From positions 1 to 48,970 of the forward strand of contig CAIVCF010000054.1 of NCBI GenBank assembly GCA_903904335.1: a stretch of DNA of 48,970 nt, read 5' to 3'. The stretch is from an uncultured Chitinophagaceae bacterium. GTDB lineage: Bacteria; Bacteroidota; Bacteroidia; Chitinophagales; Chitinophagaceae. Shown here one piece after another: positions 1 through 8,640 of the stretch; the first letter of the stretch is position 1, and each line of letters begins with the position of its first letter. The notes under the pieces were generated by a model. It was not told the origin of the DNA. It saw nothing but the letters and a program-made list of their open reading frames with translations, and did not search any database. The position numbers and the translations under genes are program-made.

Positions 1-61
1 GCGAACATTATGCCTAATCCTATTAATTTAATGATTGTAAATTTATATAAAAATACGAGCA

Positions 62-469
62 ATGACATCAACAGTTGTTTACAAAGGTTTATTAAGAACA
101 GAATTAACACATTTACAAAGCGGAACCGTTATCGAAAACGATGCCCCGACCGATAATAAAGGCCAAGGCGAACGCTTTTCACCTACCGACATGTTGGCAA
201 CTTCTTACGGAAGCTGCATGATCACCACAATGGCCATCCGCGCTGCAGATATGAATCTGAATTTTGACGGTACCAAAATAGAGATCACTAAAATCATGAG
301 TAGCGATGCCCCAAGAAGAGTAATTGGTATTAAAGCTGACCTATTTTTCACAAAATTTTTTGAAGCTACGGATGAGCAAAAAGAGCAATTAGTGAGAATT
401 GCAAGAACCTGCCCTGTTGAAAAAAGCCTTCATCCTGATATTAAATTGGATGTTGGTTTTAATTGGTAG
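62..469 (+). CDS. OsmC/Ohr family peroxidase-like protein
   Basis: A 135-residue protein of the OsmC/Ohr family, whose members reduce organic hydroperoxides with two redox-active cysteines, usually in the cytoplasm. The two expected cysteines are visible: Cys52 in YGSCMIT, at the start of the central helix, and Cys117 in RTCPVEKSL. Length is normal for the family. The start is the ATG at 62; the short sequence before it shows no convincing promoter. Its 3' end overlaps the end of the convergent DUF2851 gene by 11 bases. Whether it acts on organic peroxides (Ohr), more broadly (OsmC) or as a YhfA-like relative cannot be decided from sequence alone. Confidence 0.9.
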   Translation: MTSTVVYKGLLRTELTHLQSGTVIENDAPTDNKGQGERFSPTDMLATSYGSCMITTMAIRAADMNLNFDGTKIEITKIMSSDAPRRVIGIKADLFFTKFFEATDEQKEQLVRIARTCPVEKSLHPDIKLDVGFNW

Positions 470-1727
470 GCTTCAATATTTTATTTCCTACAGCACATTC
501 CAGACATCTTTTATTTTGGCAATAATTATTGTTAAGATGAATTAATGCCTGAGAGTCTAATGCATTTTTATTTTCAATCTGCAGTGATTTCCATGTTCGT
601 GTAATACTATTCTCTTCGGCTTTAATTTCCGTCAACCAACCAAAGGCTTTGTCTTTGTACAATTGTTCTTTATGATGCAATCCATAACTAAACAGCAAGG
701 GAATAACGGTATTGATCATAATATTATCGATCATTTGATTGCCAAGATGCTTGGGCTGGTAATTGGTTTCTTCATCAAAAAGAAAATGATAATGCCAGTA
801 ATCATTACAGGTAACCTTAAATAAGCTTCTCACTTCTTCCGCTTTATTCATCTCTTTTATTTTTGAGAACAAATGTGAAGACTGATGAATGAGCATTGCC
901 AGTTGTGCCAATCTCAGCGTTGGAAAATTAGCAGGTCGCATCCGCAGGAAATGAGCTGCTGCGTTCACTTTCGTAAGTATATATTTCTTTTTTAGAAATT
1001 GAAATTCACGTTTCAGTAATTGAGGATAATCTTCTCTAAAATTTTGATCAAGAAGATTTGCCTGTCCTAACAACATCGCTTCCAACTGATGAATTTGATT
1101 TTTATGTTTTGACAGAATATTGATGGGAATACTTTTTGCAACTGCCTCAAATAATGCAGTATTTACTTTTATGCCAAAATTGGCAGCGATCATTTGCCAG
1201 AAAATTTCTTCCCAATGATAGTTGGTTTCTTGAAGCAGTAGAAATACTTTTTCTGATTTTATTTCCAATCTTTCAGCCATCAATCTTTCTTTCCAGCTTA
1301 TCCAACCAATATTGCTTAACACAGGAAGGAAATTTTTGCAATGCAAAACATATCCTTCATTCATTAACTGCTCATAGTGTTGCAATAAAATTTTAGGGAC
1401 TCGATTTTGCAACGATAAAGTAGGTAATGCGATCTTATTTTTATTATTCCTGTCATCTTCCCAAACAACATGCAGAATGATATTTGAATAATTTTTGTCG
1501 GAAGAGTGATTGTGTTTATGCCAGTCTGATGACCGCACATGCAATTCGATATTGCCGAAAAGCTTTACTGAGGCGATTTTTACGGCTGCTTCTGAAAAAT
1601 CAGGGCCTTGATTATTATTAAAGGTTCCCGGCTTGATGATTTGCAAAATGTCCCCCTCATCTGTTGTGAGCTCATGCCGATTGAAGTATTGAAACCGCCA
1701 GATAAATTGTAATAATTTTTCCGTCAT
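459..1727 (-). CDS. DUF2851 family protein
   Basis: A 422-residue soluble protein recognised as DUF2851, a family common in Bacteroidota with no established function. The N-terminal third carries the typical run around LQIIKPGTFNNNQGPDF and the ELHVRSSDWHKH segment. The C-terminus ends with a small cysteine cluster (CQNKRCLECAVG) that could bind a metal, which is inference. It is the last gene of a leftward series, 64 bases after the Maf gene, so co-transcription is possible. No signal peptide or membrane segment is seen. I do not assign an activity. Confidence 0.85.
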   Translation of the reverse strand: MTEKLLQFIWRFQYFNRHELTTDEGDILQIIKPGTFNNNQGPDFSEAAVKIASVKLFGNIELHVRSSDWHKHNHSSDKNYSNIILHVVWEDDRNNKNKIALPTLSLQNRVPKILLQHYEQLMNEGYVLHCKNFLPVLSNIGWISWKERLMAERLEIKSEKVFLLLQETNYHWEEIFWQMIAANFGIKVNTALFEAVAKSIPINILSKHKNQIHQLEAMLLGQANLLDQNFREDYPQLLKREFQFLKKKYILTKVNAAAHFLRMRPANFPTLRLAQLAMLIHQSSHLFSKIKEMNKAEEVRSLFKVTCNDYWHYHFLFDEETNYQPKHLGNQMIDNIMINTVIPLLFSYGLHHKEQLYKDKAFGWLTEIKAEENSITRTWKSLQIENKNALDSQALIHLNNNYCQNKRCLECAVGNKILKPTN

Positions 1728-1791
1728 AGTTCTTTGATTAAACTATGGAGGAAATACATGCAATAAATAAAATTACAATATCTAAATCAAA

Positions 1792-2373
1792 TTACAAACC
1801 TTTTAAATGTTGCACCACTTTGCTAACCGGCAACCCCATCACATTATAAAAATCACCTTCAATTCGTTTGATGCCGATCACTCCAATCCATTCCTGGATG
1901 GCATAAGCACCTGCCTTATCGTAGGGCTTATACCTATCAACGTAGTATTCGATCTGTGCACTTGAAAGTGTATGAAATTCCACTTCTGTAATATCAGAAA
2001 AGCTGATCTTTTTATCCTCAAGCAAAATAACTACACCTGTTATCACCAAATGTTTTTTACCCGCTAAAGAAGAAAGTATCTGCACTGCATGTTCTCTGTC
2101 ATTTGGTTTACCGATAACAGTATTGTTTAAAACAACAATGGTATCGGCAGCCAGAATAATTTTATGTGCATATTGTGAATGAAATGCTCTTTGCAATTTT
2201 TCTTTTACTGCCAATGCTTTTTGTTCAGCAATAAATACTGGTATCTCTTCAACATGCATCCCTTCGGGGAAACTTTCGTCAGTTCCTGCTGTTACAACTT
2301 CGAAAGGCACTTCAGCCCATTCTAATAATTGTTTTCTTCTGGGTGATTGTGAAGCGAGAATTATATCCTTCAT
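1792..2373 (-). CDS. maf: Maf-like nucleoside triphosphate pyrophosphatase
   Basis: A 193-residue Maf/YhdE-family protein. These cytoplasmic enzymes hydrolyse non-canonical or excess NTPs (for example dTTP, UTP or modified nucleotides) to the monophosphate, acting as house-cleaning enzymes. The N-terminal substrate loop SQSPRRKQLL and the AADTIVVLN metal-binding segment are clear, as is a late KAGAYAIQEW stretch typical of the family. Length is normal. It begins 15 bases after the prenyltransferase gene in a leftward series. Whether it belongs to the dTTP/UTP-type or the m7GTP-type subgroup is not resolved. Confidence 0.93.
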   Translation of the reverse strand: MKDIILASQSPRRKQLLEWAEVPFEVVTAGTDESFPEGMHVEEIPVFIAEQKALAVKEKLQRAFHSQYAHKIILAADTIVVLNNTVIGKPNDREHAVQILSSLAGKKHLVITGVVILLEDKKISFSDITEVEFHTLSSAQIEYYVDRYKPYDKAGAYAIQEWIGVIGIKRIEGDFYNVMGLPVSKVVQHLKGL

Positions 2374-2388
2374 TACTGAATTAGGTTT

Positions 2389-3327
2389 TTAATGATACAA
2401 TAAAAAGAACAGCATGGATAGAATGCCGGTGAACATAATTATTTTAATGGCAGAGCTTAATTGATGAAAGTCTTGAGACGAGTTGGCTTTGAATAATTTA
2501 TTGAATACCCAAAACAATGGGCTTATGATAAAAACAATACAATACAAAATACTCCACCACCAGCCGTACTGCAACACGTATATCTGCAGTATCACAAGTG
2601 TGGTGATCAATACAATCAACCATACAGCCACGAAAACCTTACTGGCATTCAATCCCCAAACGATCGGCATTGTTTTGCAACCGTATTTTCTGTCACCTTC
2701 CATGTCTTCCATATCTTTTATCACTTCACGTATCAAAGAAATGATAAATGCAAATCCTCCGTATAAAATAGCAAATCTGAAAAAACGAACATGCAGAATT
2801 TCATCTCCTTCCATCTGTAATAAATCGATATTTATTTTTGAAAGAAAAATAATACCGATCACCCATGCTGTTAACAAAGAGATGAGCACATTACCGATCA
2901 ATAATTTTTTCTTTAATGAAGAAGAATAAATCCACAATAAAAAAATGCTTACAATATTGGCAATGATCAAAGGCCAATGCAGTCTTAATGGAAGAGCCAA
3001 TAATGTCAATATCAATCCAACTAAACTTAAGATAAAGTGCCATGCTATCACCCATCTTCGGCTGATGATGAAATTAACCACTACTTTTTTGGGTTTATTG
3101 ATCTGATCAATATTCAGATCAAAATAATCATTAATGATATAACCCGCTGCAGCAATGCAAACGGAAGCAGCAACCAATAAAAAAAATTGATGCTGTTCAT
3201 TTTGATACCTTGATGAAGAAGGAAATACTCGGTAATAAATACAATATTCAAACAATGCCTGTGTAAGTATGATAAACACAAGATTGGACCAACGTATTAA
3301 TTTAAAAAAGCCAGGGATGATTTTCAA
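2389..3327 (-). CDS. UbiA-family prenyltransferase, polytopic membrane protein
   Basis: A 312-residue, very hydrophobic protein of the UbiA superfamily, integral membrane enzymes that join a polyprenyl chain to an acceptor. Both Asp-rich motifs are present: NDYFDLNIDQ in the first half and KDMEDMEGDRKYG in the second, with about eight or nine hydrophobic segments. Bacteroidota relatives are often named geranylgeranylglycerol-phosphate geranylgeranyltransferase, but the acceptor cannot be read from sequence and quinone or lipid substrates are both possible. There is no in-frame ATG near the N-terminus: a stop lies four codons upstream, so the TTG at 3327 is the likely start. Neighbours are the KdsC-like phosphatase (26 bases upstream) and Maf. 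Confidence 0.85.
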   Translation of the reverse strand: MKIIPGFFKLIRWSNLVFIILTQALFEYCIYYRVFPSSSRYQNEQHQFFLLVAASVCIAAAGYIINDYFDLNIDQINKPKKVVVNFIISRRWVIAWHFILSLVGLILTLLALPLRLHWPLIIANIVSIFLLWIYSSSLKKKLLIGNVLISLLTAWVIGIIFLSKINIDLLQMEGDEILHVRFFRFAILYGGFAFIISLIREVIKDMEDMEGDRKYGCKTMPIVWGLNASKVFVAVWLIVLITTLVILQIYVLQYGWWWSILYCIVFIISPLFWVFNKLFKANSSQDFHQLSSAIKIIMFTGILSMLFFLLYH

Positions 3328-3353
3328 GTGAACGATTTATTGCAAGTTATCAA

Positions 3354-3875
3354 TTATTGCGCCCGAACAGATACATCTTCATTCCAGTTGCCCTGCAATT
3401 TCATTACTTTTTCAATTACATCTCTGGCGCAGCCTTCGCCGCCTTTCAGGTGTGAGATATATTGCGAAACGGATTTTATTTCTGCAGCCGCATCAACAGG
3501 GCAGCAAGCCAAGCCGGCTATTTGCAAGGCATGCAGGTCAGGAATATCATCACCCATAAATAAAACCTGCTCTTTTTTGATCTTATTATCTTTCAAATAT
3601 TGGGTGAGGATGGCAGCCTTATCAGTAACTTTCATCAATACATTAATGATCCCTAATTTTTCCAATCGGTCTTTTACTTCATCCGAATTCCCGCCGGAAA
3701 TAATTAAAATATTATATCCTTTTTTTATTGCCAACTGCATGGCATATCCATCTCTGATATTCATTCTTCTCGCCATCACGCCATCAGGTAAAACCAATAA
3801 GGTTCCATCGGTAAGAACACCGTCAACATCAAAAACAAAAGTGTTGATATGATTAAATAATTCAAGGACGTTCAT
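3354..3875 (-). CDS. KdsC-like HAD phosphatase (3-deoxy-manno-octulosonate-8-phosphate phosphatase type)
   Basis: A HAD-superfamily phosphatase of the KdsC type, which removes phosphate from Kdo-8-phosphate on the way to lipopolysaccharide core. With the ATG at 3875 it has 173 residues, the normal KdsC length. Asp16 and Asp18 in FDVDGVLTDG are the nucleophile and acid/base pair, IISGG is motif II, a lysine follows, and MGDDIPDL is motif IV. The frame stays open up to 3962, but that longer version would run into the iscX gene and adds a tail foreign to the family, so the internal ATG is preferred. The lack of a cap domain fits the tetrameric C0 class. Related sugar-phosphate phosphatases cannot be excluded. 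Confidence 0.88.
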   Translation of the reverse strand: MNVLELFNHINTFVFDVDGVLTDGTLLVLPDGVMARRMNIRDGYAMQLAIKKGYNILIISGGNSDEVKDRLEKLGIINVLMKVTDKAAILTQYLKDNKIKKEQVLFMGDDIPDLHALQIAGLACCPVDAAAEIKSVSQYISHLKGGEGCARDVIEKVMKLQGNWNEDVSVRAQ

Positions 3876-3933
3876 TTGCAAAATTATTTCTACTGCAAAT
3901 GTGCTGATTAAAATGCATTTACCAATGAGCTGC

Positions 3934-4176
3934 TTATTTCTTTTGGTTATCACGCCATTCATAGACCCAACTGCTTTGGATCATTTCGAGGTGACCTTCA
4001 TTACTTTGTTCTCGGGTTCCGGCAAAATTGGGAATTTGCAAAACCCATTCCAGCAAGTCAGTAAAACGCAGGCGGTATATTTTAGATTCGGAAAAATCAT
4101 CGCCGAAACGCTCGTATAATTTTAATGCAATGTCCTCGTAATCGTTCCAGTGAATGGGTGGTTCAAAATGACTCAT
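3934..4176 (-). CDS. iscX: IscX-like iron-sulfur assembly accessory protein
   Basis: An 80-residue protein matching the IscX (YfhJ) family, a small acidic partner of the cysteine desulfurase IscS and modulator of Fe-S cluster assembly. The hallmark pattern is visible: a tryptophan and DI..KLYERFGDDF near the start, YRLRFTDLLEWV in the middle, FAG followed by SNEGHLE, and a C-terminal W..EW. It starts 9 bases after the ferredoxin stop, so the two are almost certainly co-transcribed, reproducing the fdx-iscX order of proteobacterial isc operons. No other isc gene is seen in the window. Confidence 0.88.
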   Translation of the reverse strand: MSHFEPPIHWNDYEDIALKLYERFGDDFSESKIYRLRFTDLLEWVLQIPNFAGTREQSNEGHLEMIQSSWVYEWRDNQKK

Positions 4177-4185
4177 AGTATTTTT

Positions 4186-4521
4186 TTATTCTCCTAAGAA
4201 CTGTGTTTGATCGGGTAAAGTAATTTCCACAACGCCGCTGCCATTCTGCAACACACATTGGCAGCCGAGGCGTGAATTGATACGTGGACTGACCGCACGA
4301 TCAATAAAATCTTCCTCCTTTTCGCTCAGCTCTTCTACAAATTCTTCTCCTTTATCGAGATAAATATGACATGTGCTGCAGGCACAAACGCCGCCGCAGT
4401 TATGGTGCAAATCTATATCGTGATCCAATAATACTTCCAGTAAACTATCTCCCGGAGCAATATTTTCCAATGTTGCGGGCTCCAATCCTTTTTGTTCAAA
4501 CTTAATTTTGATCGTATACAT
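4186..4521 (-). CDS. fdx: 2Fe-2S ferredoxin, adrenodoxin/ISC type
   Basis: A 111-residue ferredoxin with the adrenodoxin-like cluster spacing: Cys42, Cys48 and Cys51 (C-x5-C-x2-C) and a distant Cys87. Cys46 and Cys89 are additional cysteines beside the ligands. Such ferredoxins donate electrons during Fe-S cluster assembly. The gene is first in the leftward series and is followed after 9 bases by iscX, which supports an Fe-S biogenesis role over a role in P450 electron transfer. Start ATG at 4521. Confidence 0.93.
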   Translation of the reverse strand: MYTIKIKFEQKGLEPATLENIAPGDSLLEVLLDHDIDLHHNCGGVCACSTCHIYLDKGEEFVEELSEKEEDFIDRAVSPRINSRLGCQCVLQNGSGVVEITLPDQTQFLGE

Positions 4522-4905
4522 AAGTTCCGTTTCGGGTGCAAAAGTATCAGAAATCAGGTAGAAGATTCGATTGTGTTGGCGATTTAATCCACGAAATGGG
4601 GAAAATTTTGAAATATTGATGAAAAGTTTTTAATAATAAGATTTGCTGAATTCAAAATAATTTTACAAATTGTGCAATCGTTTGCATAAAACCAAAACTA
4701 ACTGTTCATCAAATGCTTATCTAATTACTCTTTTTATCAATGAGTATCAGAGTCTAATTTCAAAACTTATATACTTTTTCGGTTGCTTGCTCAAAACATC
4801 CCTGTTCGGTTCGTCCGGCGGGGATTATTTTTGTTTATCATTTCAAGGATCGATTAAAGAATATGCTAAACAAACAGTCGAAGAACTCATTCCTATCTTT
4901 GCCCC
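4522..4905. other. 384-base gap between divergent fdx and hydrolase genes
   Basis: This AT-rich stretch separates fdx (leftward) from the hydrolase (rightward) and should hold both promoters. I found no clear TTTG / TAnnTTTG pair and no RNA gene. It contains one open frame, 4670-4909, listed separately with low confidence. A GC-rich patch at about 4809-4826 (gttcgtccggcggggatt) stands out from the surrounding bases but forms no strong hairpin. Confidence 0.5.
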
Positions 4906-4909
4906 ATGA
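4670..4909 (+). CDS. Possible small ORF overlapping the hydrolase start
   Basis: A 79-codon open frame whose TGA stop overlaps the ATG of the next gene in an ATGA arrangement, the pattern seen in translationally coupled gene pairs. The predicted product has one weakly hydrophobic stretch (LISKLIYFFGCLL) and an ordinary-looking C-terminus (IKEYAKQTVEEL). I recognise no family. The first half has a composition expected of translated intergenic DNA (many Cys, Asn, Ser), so it may be only a leader or a chance frame. The sole support is the overlap geometry. Confidence 0.2.
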   Translation: MCNRLHKTKTNCSSNAYLITLFINEYQSLISKLIYFFGCLLKTSLFGSSGGDYFCLSFQGSIKEYAKQTVEELIPIFAP

Positions 4910-5769
4910 CTAAAATGAAACTGAAGCAACGCATCGCCATCGGTTATTACAAGACAAAACTGAATACTATAGCCCTTATTTCAACACGCAAAGCTGCAGA
5001 AAAAGCATTTGATCTTTTTTGCACTCCTTTTAGTTCAAAAACAAAATTGATTGCACCTCCGGTATTTCACCATGCAGAAAAATTATCTTTTCAATTAAAA
5101 AATGAAACGGTCAAAGGATGGCGATGGAAATCGGAAAATCCCAATGCATCAAAAATTCTGATCGTACATGGCTTCAACAGTTACAGTTATAAGTTTGAAA
5201 AATATGTTTCACTTTTAAAAAGAGAAGGGTTTGAAGTATTGGCATTCGATGCCCCCGCACATGGATTAAGCGACGGCAAAAGGATCAATGCACTACTATA
5301 TAGAGATATGATTTTTCAGATAGAAAAAAATTATGGCGCTTTGTTCGGCATCATGGCACATTCATTAGGCGGATTATCGGCAGCTTTGGCTGCTGAAAAA
5401 ATAACAAGCCTTCAAAAATTAGTTTTAATTGCTCCTGCGGCCGAAACCAACCGGGCTGTTAATAATTTTTTTACGCTCACACGATTGAATCAATCCATCA
5501 AAAAGGATTTTGTACAGTTACTGACTGAATTGGCAGGCCGGCCGATCTCCTATTTTTCTATCGGAAGAGCATTACATGCAATTAGCGCAAAAACGCTCTG
5601 GGTGCACGATATAGAAGATACCATCTGTTCATTTGATGATGTTGTTCCGGTAAAATCAATGAATCTTCCGTTAGTGCAATTTTACATTACAAAAGGGCTT
5701 GGCCACAGCCGTATTTATAAAGAGAATAAGGTTGCCAAAGAGATCATTTCCTTCTTTACATCGACGTAA
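4906..5769 (+). CDS. Alpha/beta hydrolase fold protein
   Basis: A 287-residue alpha/beta hydrolase. The nucleophile elbow is AHSLGG with Ser153; the oxyanion/turn motif is IVHGFNSYSYKF at residues 86-97; the strand DAPAHGLSDG around residue 115 is typical; the catalytic His is probably His267 in GLGHSRIY, and an Asp in HDIEDTICSF completes the triad. No signal peptide is seen, so it is probably cytoplasmic. ATGs at 4906 and 4915 are both possible starts; the first overlaps a small upstream frame. The substrate is unknown; relatives include esterases and lysophospholipase-like enzymes. Confidence 0.88.
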   Translation: MTKMKLKQRIAIGYYKTKLNTIALISTRKAAEKAFDLFCTPFSSKTKLIAPPVFHHAEKLSFQLKNETVKGWRWKSENPNASKILIVHGFNSYSYKFEKYVSLLKREGFEVLAFDAPAHGLSDGKRINALLYRDMIFQIEKNYGALFGIMAHSLGGLSAALAAEKITSLQKLVLIAPAAETNRAVNNFFTLTRLNQSIKKDFVQLLTELAGRPISYFSIGRALHAISAKTLWVHDIEDTICSFDDVVPVKSMNLPLVQFYITKGLGHSRIYKENKVAKEIISFFTST

Positions 5770-5803
5770 GATATTTTGCAATTTGGCAGTTTGAACTAAT
5801 ATT

Positions 5804-5830
5804 GCAGTTGCCGAAACATATTTCAACTGC
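5804..5830. repeat. Hairpin between hydrolase and topA
   Basis: Perfect 7-base arms GCAGTTG (5804-5810) and CAACTGC (5824-5830) with a 13-base loop. There is no following T run, so it is not a clear intrinsic terminator. A second short palindrome, TTTCA/TGAAA, overlaps the right arm. It lies about 90 bases before the topA start, and its role is unknown. Confidence 0.35.
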
Positions 5831-5922
5831 TGAAATGTGTGATTATTCCTTGAGAAAAATCAAAGGCAAATCATGCAAAAACTGTAATCCAAACGCCGAA
5901 AAAATAATATTACAACTATAGA

Positions 5923-8493
5923 ATGGCTAAAAATTTATTAATTGTTGAGTCCCCTGCAAAAGCAAAAACAATTGAAAAGATACTCGGAAGCAATTTCGAA
6001 GTAAGGAGTTGTTACGGGCATATACGTGATCTGGAAAAGGACGATATGGGCATTGACGTAAATAATAATTATACGCCACGCTATATGGTTCCTGATGATA
6101 AAGCTAAAGTGGTTAAAGAATTGAAACAATTAGCAAAAAAAGCGGATGAGGTTTGGCTGGCATCGGATGAGGACCGTGAAGGAGAAAGCATCAGTTGGCA
6201 TTTGGCTGAAGTGCTGGGATTGGATCCTTCAACAACAAAAAGAATTGTTTTTCATGAGATCACTGCACCTGCCATCAGAAAGGCAGTGGATAATCCGAGA
6301 AAGATTGATATGAATCTGGTGAATGCACAGCAGGCAAGGCGTGTGTTGGATAGATTAGTGGGATTTGAATTAAGTCCGGTGCTATGGAGAAAGATAGGTA
6401 TGCAACGCAGCTTAAGTGCAGGCCGTGTTCAAAGTGTTGCAGTAAGATTAATTGTAGAAAGAGAAAGAGAGATCAATCAATTCAATGCAGAAAGCAGTTA
6501 TAAGATAGAAGCGTTATTTGCTGCAAAAGATATTAATAACAGAGATGTAACCTTTAAAGCCGATGGTCCTTCAAAAATTGCTGCATCGGAAACTGCAAAA
6601 CAATTTTTAGAGAGCTGCAAAAATGCTGATTATAAAGTTTCAGATATTCAGGTAAAACCCGGCAAACGAACACCGGCTGCGCCTTTTACCACATCCACTT
6701 TACAACAGGAAGCTTCGAGAAAATTAGGATATGGTGTTAGCAAAACCATGTTGTTGGCACAGAAATTATACGAAAGCGGTAAGATCACTTATATGCGTAC
6801 CGACAGCATCAATTTAAGTGATACTGCATTGGAAGATATCAGTAAAGAGATCAACAATTCTTACGGCAGTAATTATCATCAGCCGAGAAAATTCAAGAAT
6901 AAAAACGACAGTGCACAGGAAGCACATGAGGCCATTCGCCCAACTTATATGAATAATAAAACGGTAGAAGATGAAGATCTGAAACGTTTATATGAATTGA
7001 TCTGGAAAAGAACCATCGCTTCTCAGATGAGTGATGCTGAATTTGAAAAGACAACAGCAAAAATCAGCATCAGCACCAATAATGAACAACTGTCTGCAAG
7101 TGGTGAGGTTATGAAGTTTGACGGTTTCCTGAAAGTTTATCTCGAAGGAAAAGATGAGGATGATGAAGATGATACTGAAGGTATGTTACCGCCGTTAACG
7201 GTTGGTCAGGCTTTGGATTTTAAAGAAATGACCGCGACTGAGAAATTCACAAGACCTGCAGCAAGATACACAGAAGCCTCATTGGTAAAGAAGTTGGAAG
7301 AATTAGGAATCGGTCGTCCTTCAACTTACGCTCCTACTATTTCAACTATCGTTAAAAGAAATTATGTTGAGAAACGTGATAAGGATGGAGTAAAACGTGA
7401 AGTGAATTTATTACGCCTCACAAAAAATAATGATGTTGAAAAATCAAGCTCATTTGAAAATACAGGAGCAGAGAAATCAAAATTATTTCCGACCGATCTC
7501 GGCATTGTTGTTACAGATTTTCTGAAACAGCATTTTGATAAAGTGATGGATTATGGTTTCACCGCATTCATTGAACAGGAGTTTGATGAAATTGCCGAAG
7601 GCAAAATGCAATGGAGTAAAATGATCGATGATTTTTACAAACCATTCCATATTGGCATTGAACATACTTTAGAAAATGCAGAACGTGCCAAAGGCGAAAG
7701 AGAATTGGGGATTGATCCCATCACCGGCAAGAAAGTTATAGCAAGAATGGGGCGTTATGGTCCAATGGTTCAAATTGGCGATACCTCGAACGAAGAAGAT
7801 AAGGCCCGTTTCTCCAAACTAAAATCGAATCAAAGTATTGAAACGATCACCATGGATGAAGCGATGCAGTTATTCGATCTGCCAAGAACATTGGGGGAAT
7901 ACGAAGGTTTGGAATTATCTGTGAATGTGGGAAGGTTTGGTCCGTACATTAAGTTAGGTGAACAATTTATTTCCATTCCAAAAGGTGAAGATTTACATAC
8001 GATTGAATTAAACAGAGCCATACAATTGATTCAGGAAAAGCAAACTGCAGACGCACCCATTGCATTTTACCAGGAGTTACCTGTAACAAAAGGTAAAGGA
8101 CGTTTTGGGCCTTTTATCAAGTGGAATGATATGTACATCAATATTCCGAGGGCTTATAATTTTGATGATCTTAGTCAGAGTGATATTAATGAACTTATTG
8201 AAAAGAAAGTTGCCAAAGAAGCCAATCGTTTTATCAAACAATGGCCTGCGGAAAAAATATCTATTGAGAACGGAAGATGGGGTGCATTCATTCGTTTCCA
8301 AAAGAAAATGCTGAAGTTGGGCAAAAAAGCGGATGGAACAAAATACGAAGGGGCTGAATTGGAAAATATTGATTTGGAAGAAGTGAAAAAAATGATAACA
8401 GAACAAGTGCCCAATGCATTTGGTAAAAAAACAGCTGCTAAAAAGACAGCAACAAAAAAAGCAACTCCAAAGAAGACTGCTTCAAAGAAATAA
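5923..8493 (+). CDS. topA: DNA topoisomerase I (type IA)
   Basis: An 856-residue type IA topoisomerase, which relaxes negative supercoils by cutting one strand through a 5'-phosphotyrosine. The N-terminal Toprim domain begins at NLLIVESPAKAKTIEKIL and carries the acidic SDEDREGES motif; the active-site tyrosine is Tyr290 in ITYMRTDS; GIGRPSTYAPTI is the conserved segment of the cleavage domain. The C-terminus lacks the zinc ribbons of the E. coli enzyme and instead holds about four Toprim-C repeats (GRYGPMVQIG, GRFGPYIKLG, GRFGPFIKWN, GRWGAFIRF). It ends with a Lys/Ala/Thr-rich tail of about 25 residues. A strong terminator lies at 8641-8670. Confidence 0.98.
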   Translation: MAKNLLIVESPAKAKTIEKILGSNFEVRSCYGHIRDLEKDDMGIDVNNNYTPRYMVPDDKAKVVKELKQLAKKADEVWLASDEDREGESISWHLAEVLGLDPSTTKRIVFHEITAPAIRKAVDNPRKIDMNLVNAQQARRVLDRLVGFELSPVLWRKIGMQRSLSAGRVQSVAVRLIVEREREINQFNAESSYKIEALFAAKDINNRDVTFKADGPSKIAASETAKQFLESCKNADYKVSDIQVKPGKRTPAAPFTTSTLQQEASRKLGYGVSKTMLLAQKLYESGKITYMRTDSINLSDTALEDISKEINNSYGSNYHQPRKFKNKNDSAQEAHEAIRPTYMNNKTVEDEDLKRLYELIWKRTIASQMSDAEFEKTTAKISISTNNEQLSASGEVMKFDGFLKVYLEGKDEDDEDDTEGMLPPLTVGQALDFKEMTATEKFTRPAARYTEASLVKKLEELGIGRPSTYAPTISTIVKRNYVEKRDKDGVKREVNLLRLTKNNDVEKSSSFENTGAEKSKLFPTDLGIVVTDFLKQHFDKVMDYGFTAFIEQEFDEIAEGKMQWSKMIDDFYKPFHIGIEHTLENAERAKGERELGIDPITGKKVIARMGRYGPMVQIGDTSNEEDKARFSKLKSNQSIETITMDEAMQLFDLPRTLGEYEGLELSVNVGRFGPYIKLGEQFISIPKGEDLHTIELNRAIQLIQEKQTADAPIAFYQELPVTKGKGRFGPFIKWNDMYINIPRAYNFDDLSQSDINELIEKKVAKEANRFIKQWPAEKISIENGRWGAFIRFQKKMLKLGKKADGTKYEGAELENIDLEEVKKMITEQVPNAFGKKTAAKKTATKKATPKKTASKK

Positions 8494-8553
8494 TGTTCTT
8501 CAGGGCAGTGGCGAAGAGTTGTTTATAGTTAGATCGTTGAGTTATTTCCTGCA

Positions 8554-8595
8554 GCACAAGAGTGTTCCGAAGGGATTCCTTTGGAACAACGCAAC
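8554..8595 (+). repeat. Split repeat motif, copy with 25-base palindromic insert
   Basis: Left part GCACAAGAGTG (8554-8564) and right part CGCAAC (8590-8595) match the motif found uninterrupted on the minus strand at 35181-35204. Between them lie 25 bases (8565-8589). Together with the last base of the left part they form a hairpin, GTTCCGAAGG (8564-8573) pairing with CCTTTGGAAC (8578-8587) with one G-T wobble and a GATT loop. It lies between the topA stop and the topA terminator, so it would be transcribed in the topA 3' UTR. See also 29427-29468. Confidence 0.5.
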
Positions 8596-8640
8596 TCAAG
8601 TCCAATAAGCATTCTATCGCTCGTTACACAATTAAATAAA

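Noticed and set aside
3328-3852. A 174-codon plus-strand frame opposite the KdsC-like gene
   Set aside because: Antisense to a gene with clear motifs; composition rich in Ser and Cys as expected of a shadow frame.
8105-8608. Frames 8105-8314 and 8414-8608 on the plus strand
   Set aside because: They overlap the end of topA in other frames; the second is produced by the Lys/Ala codon repeats. No family features.
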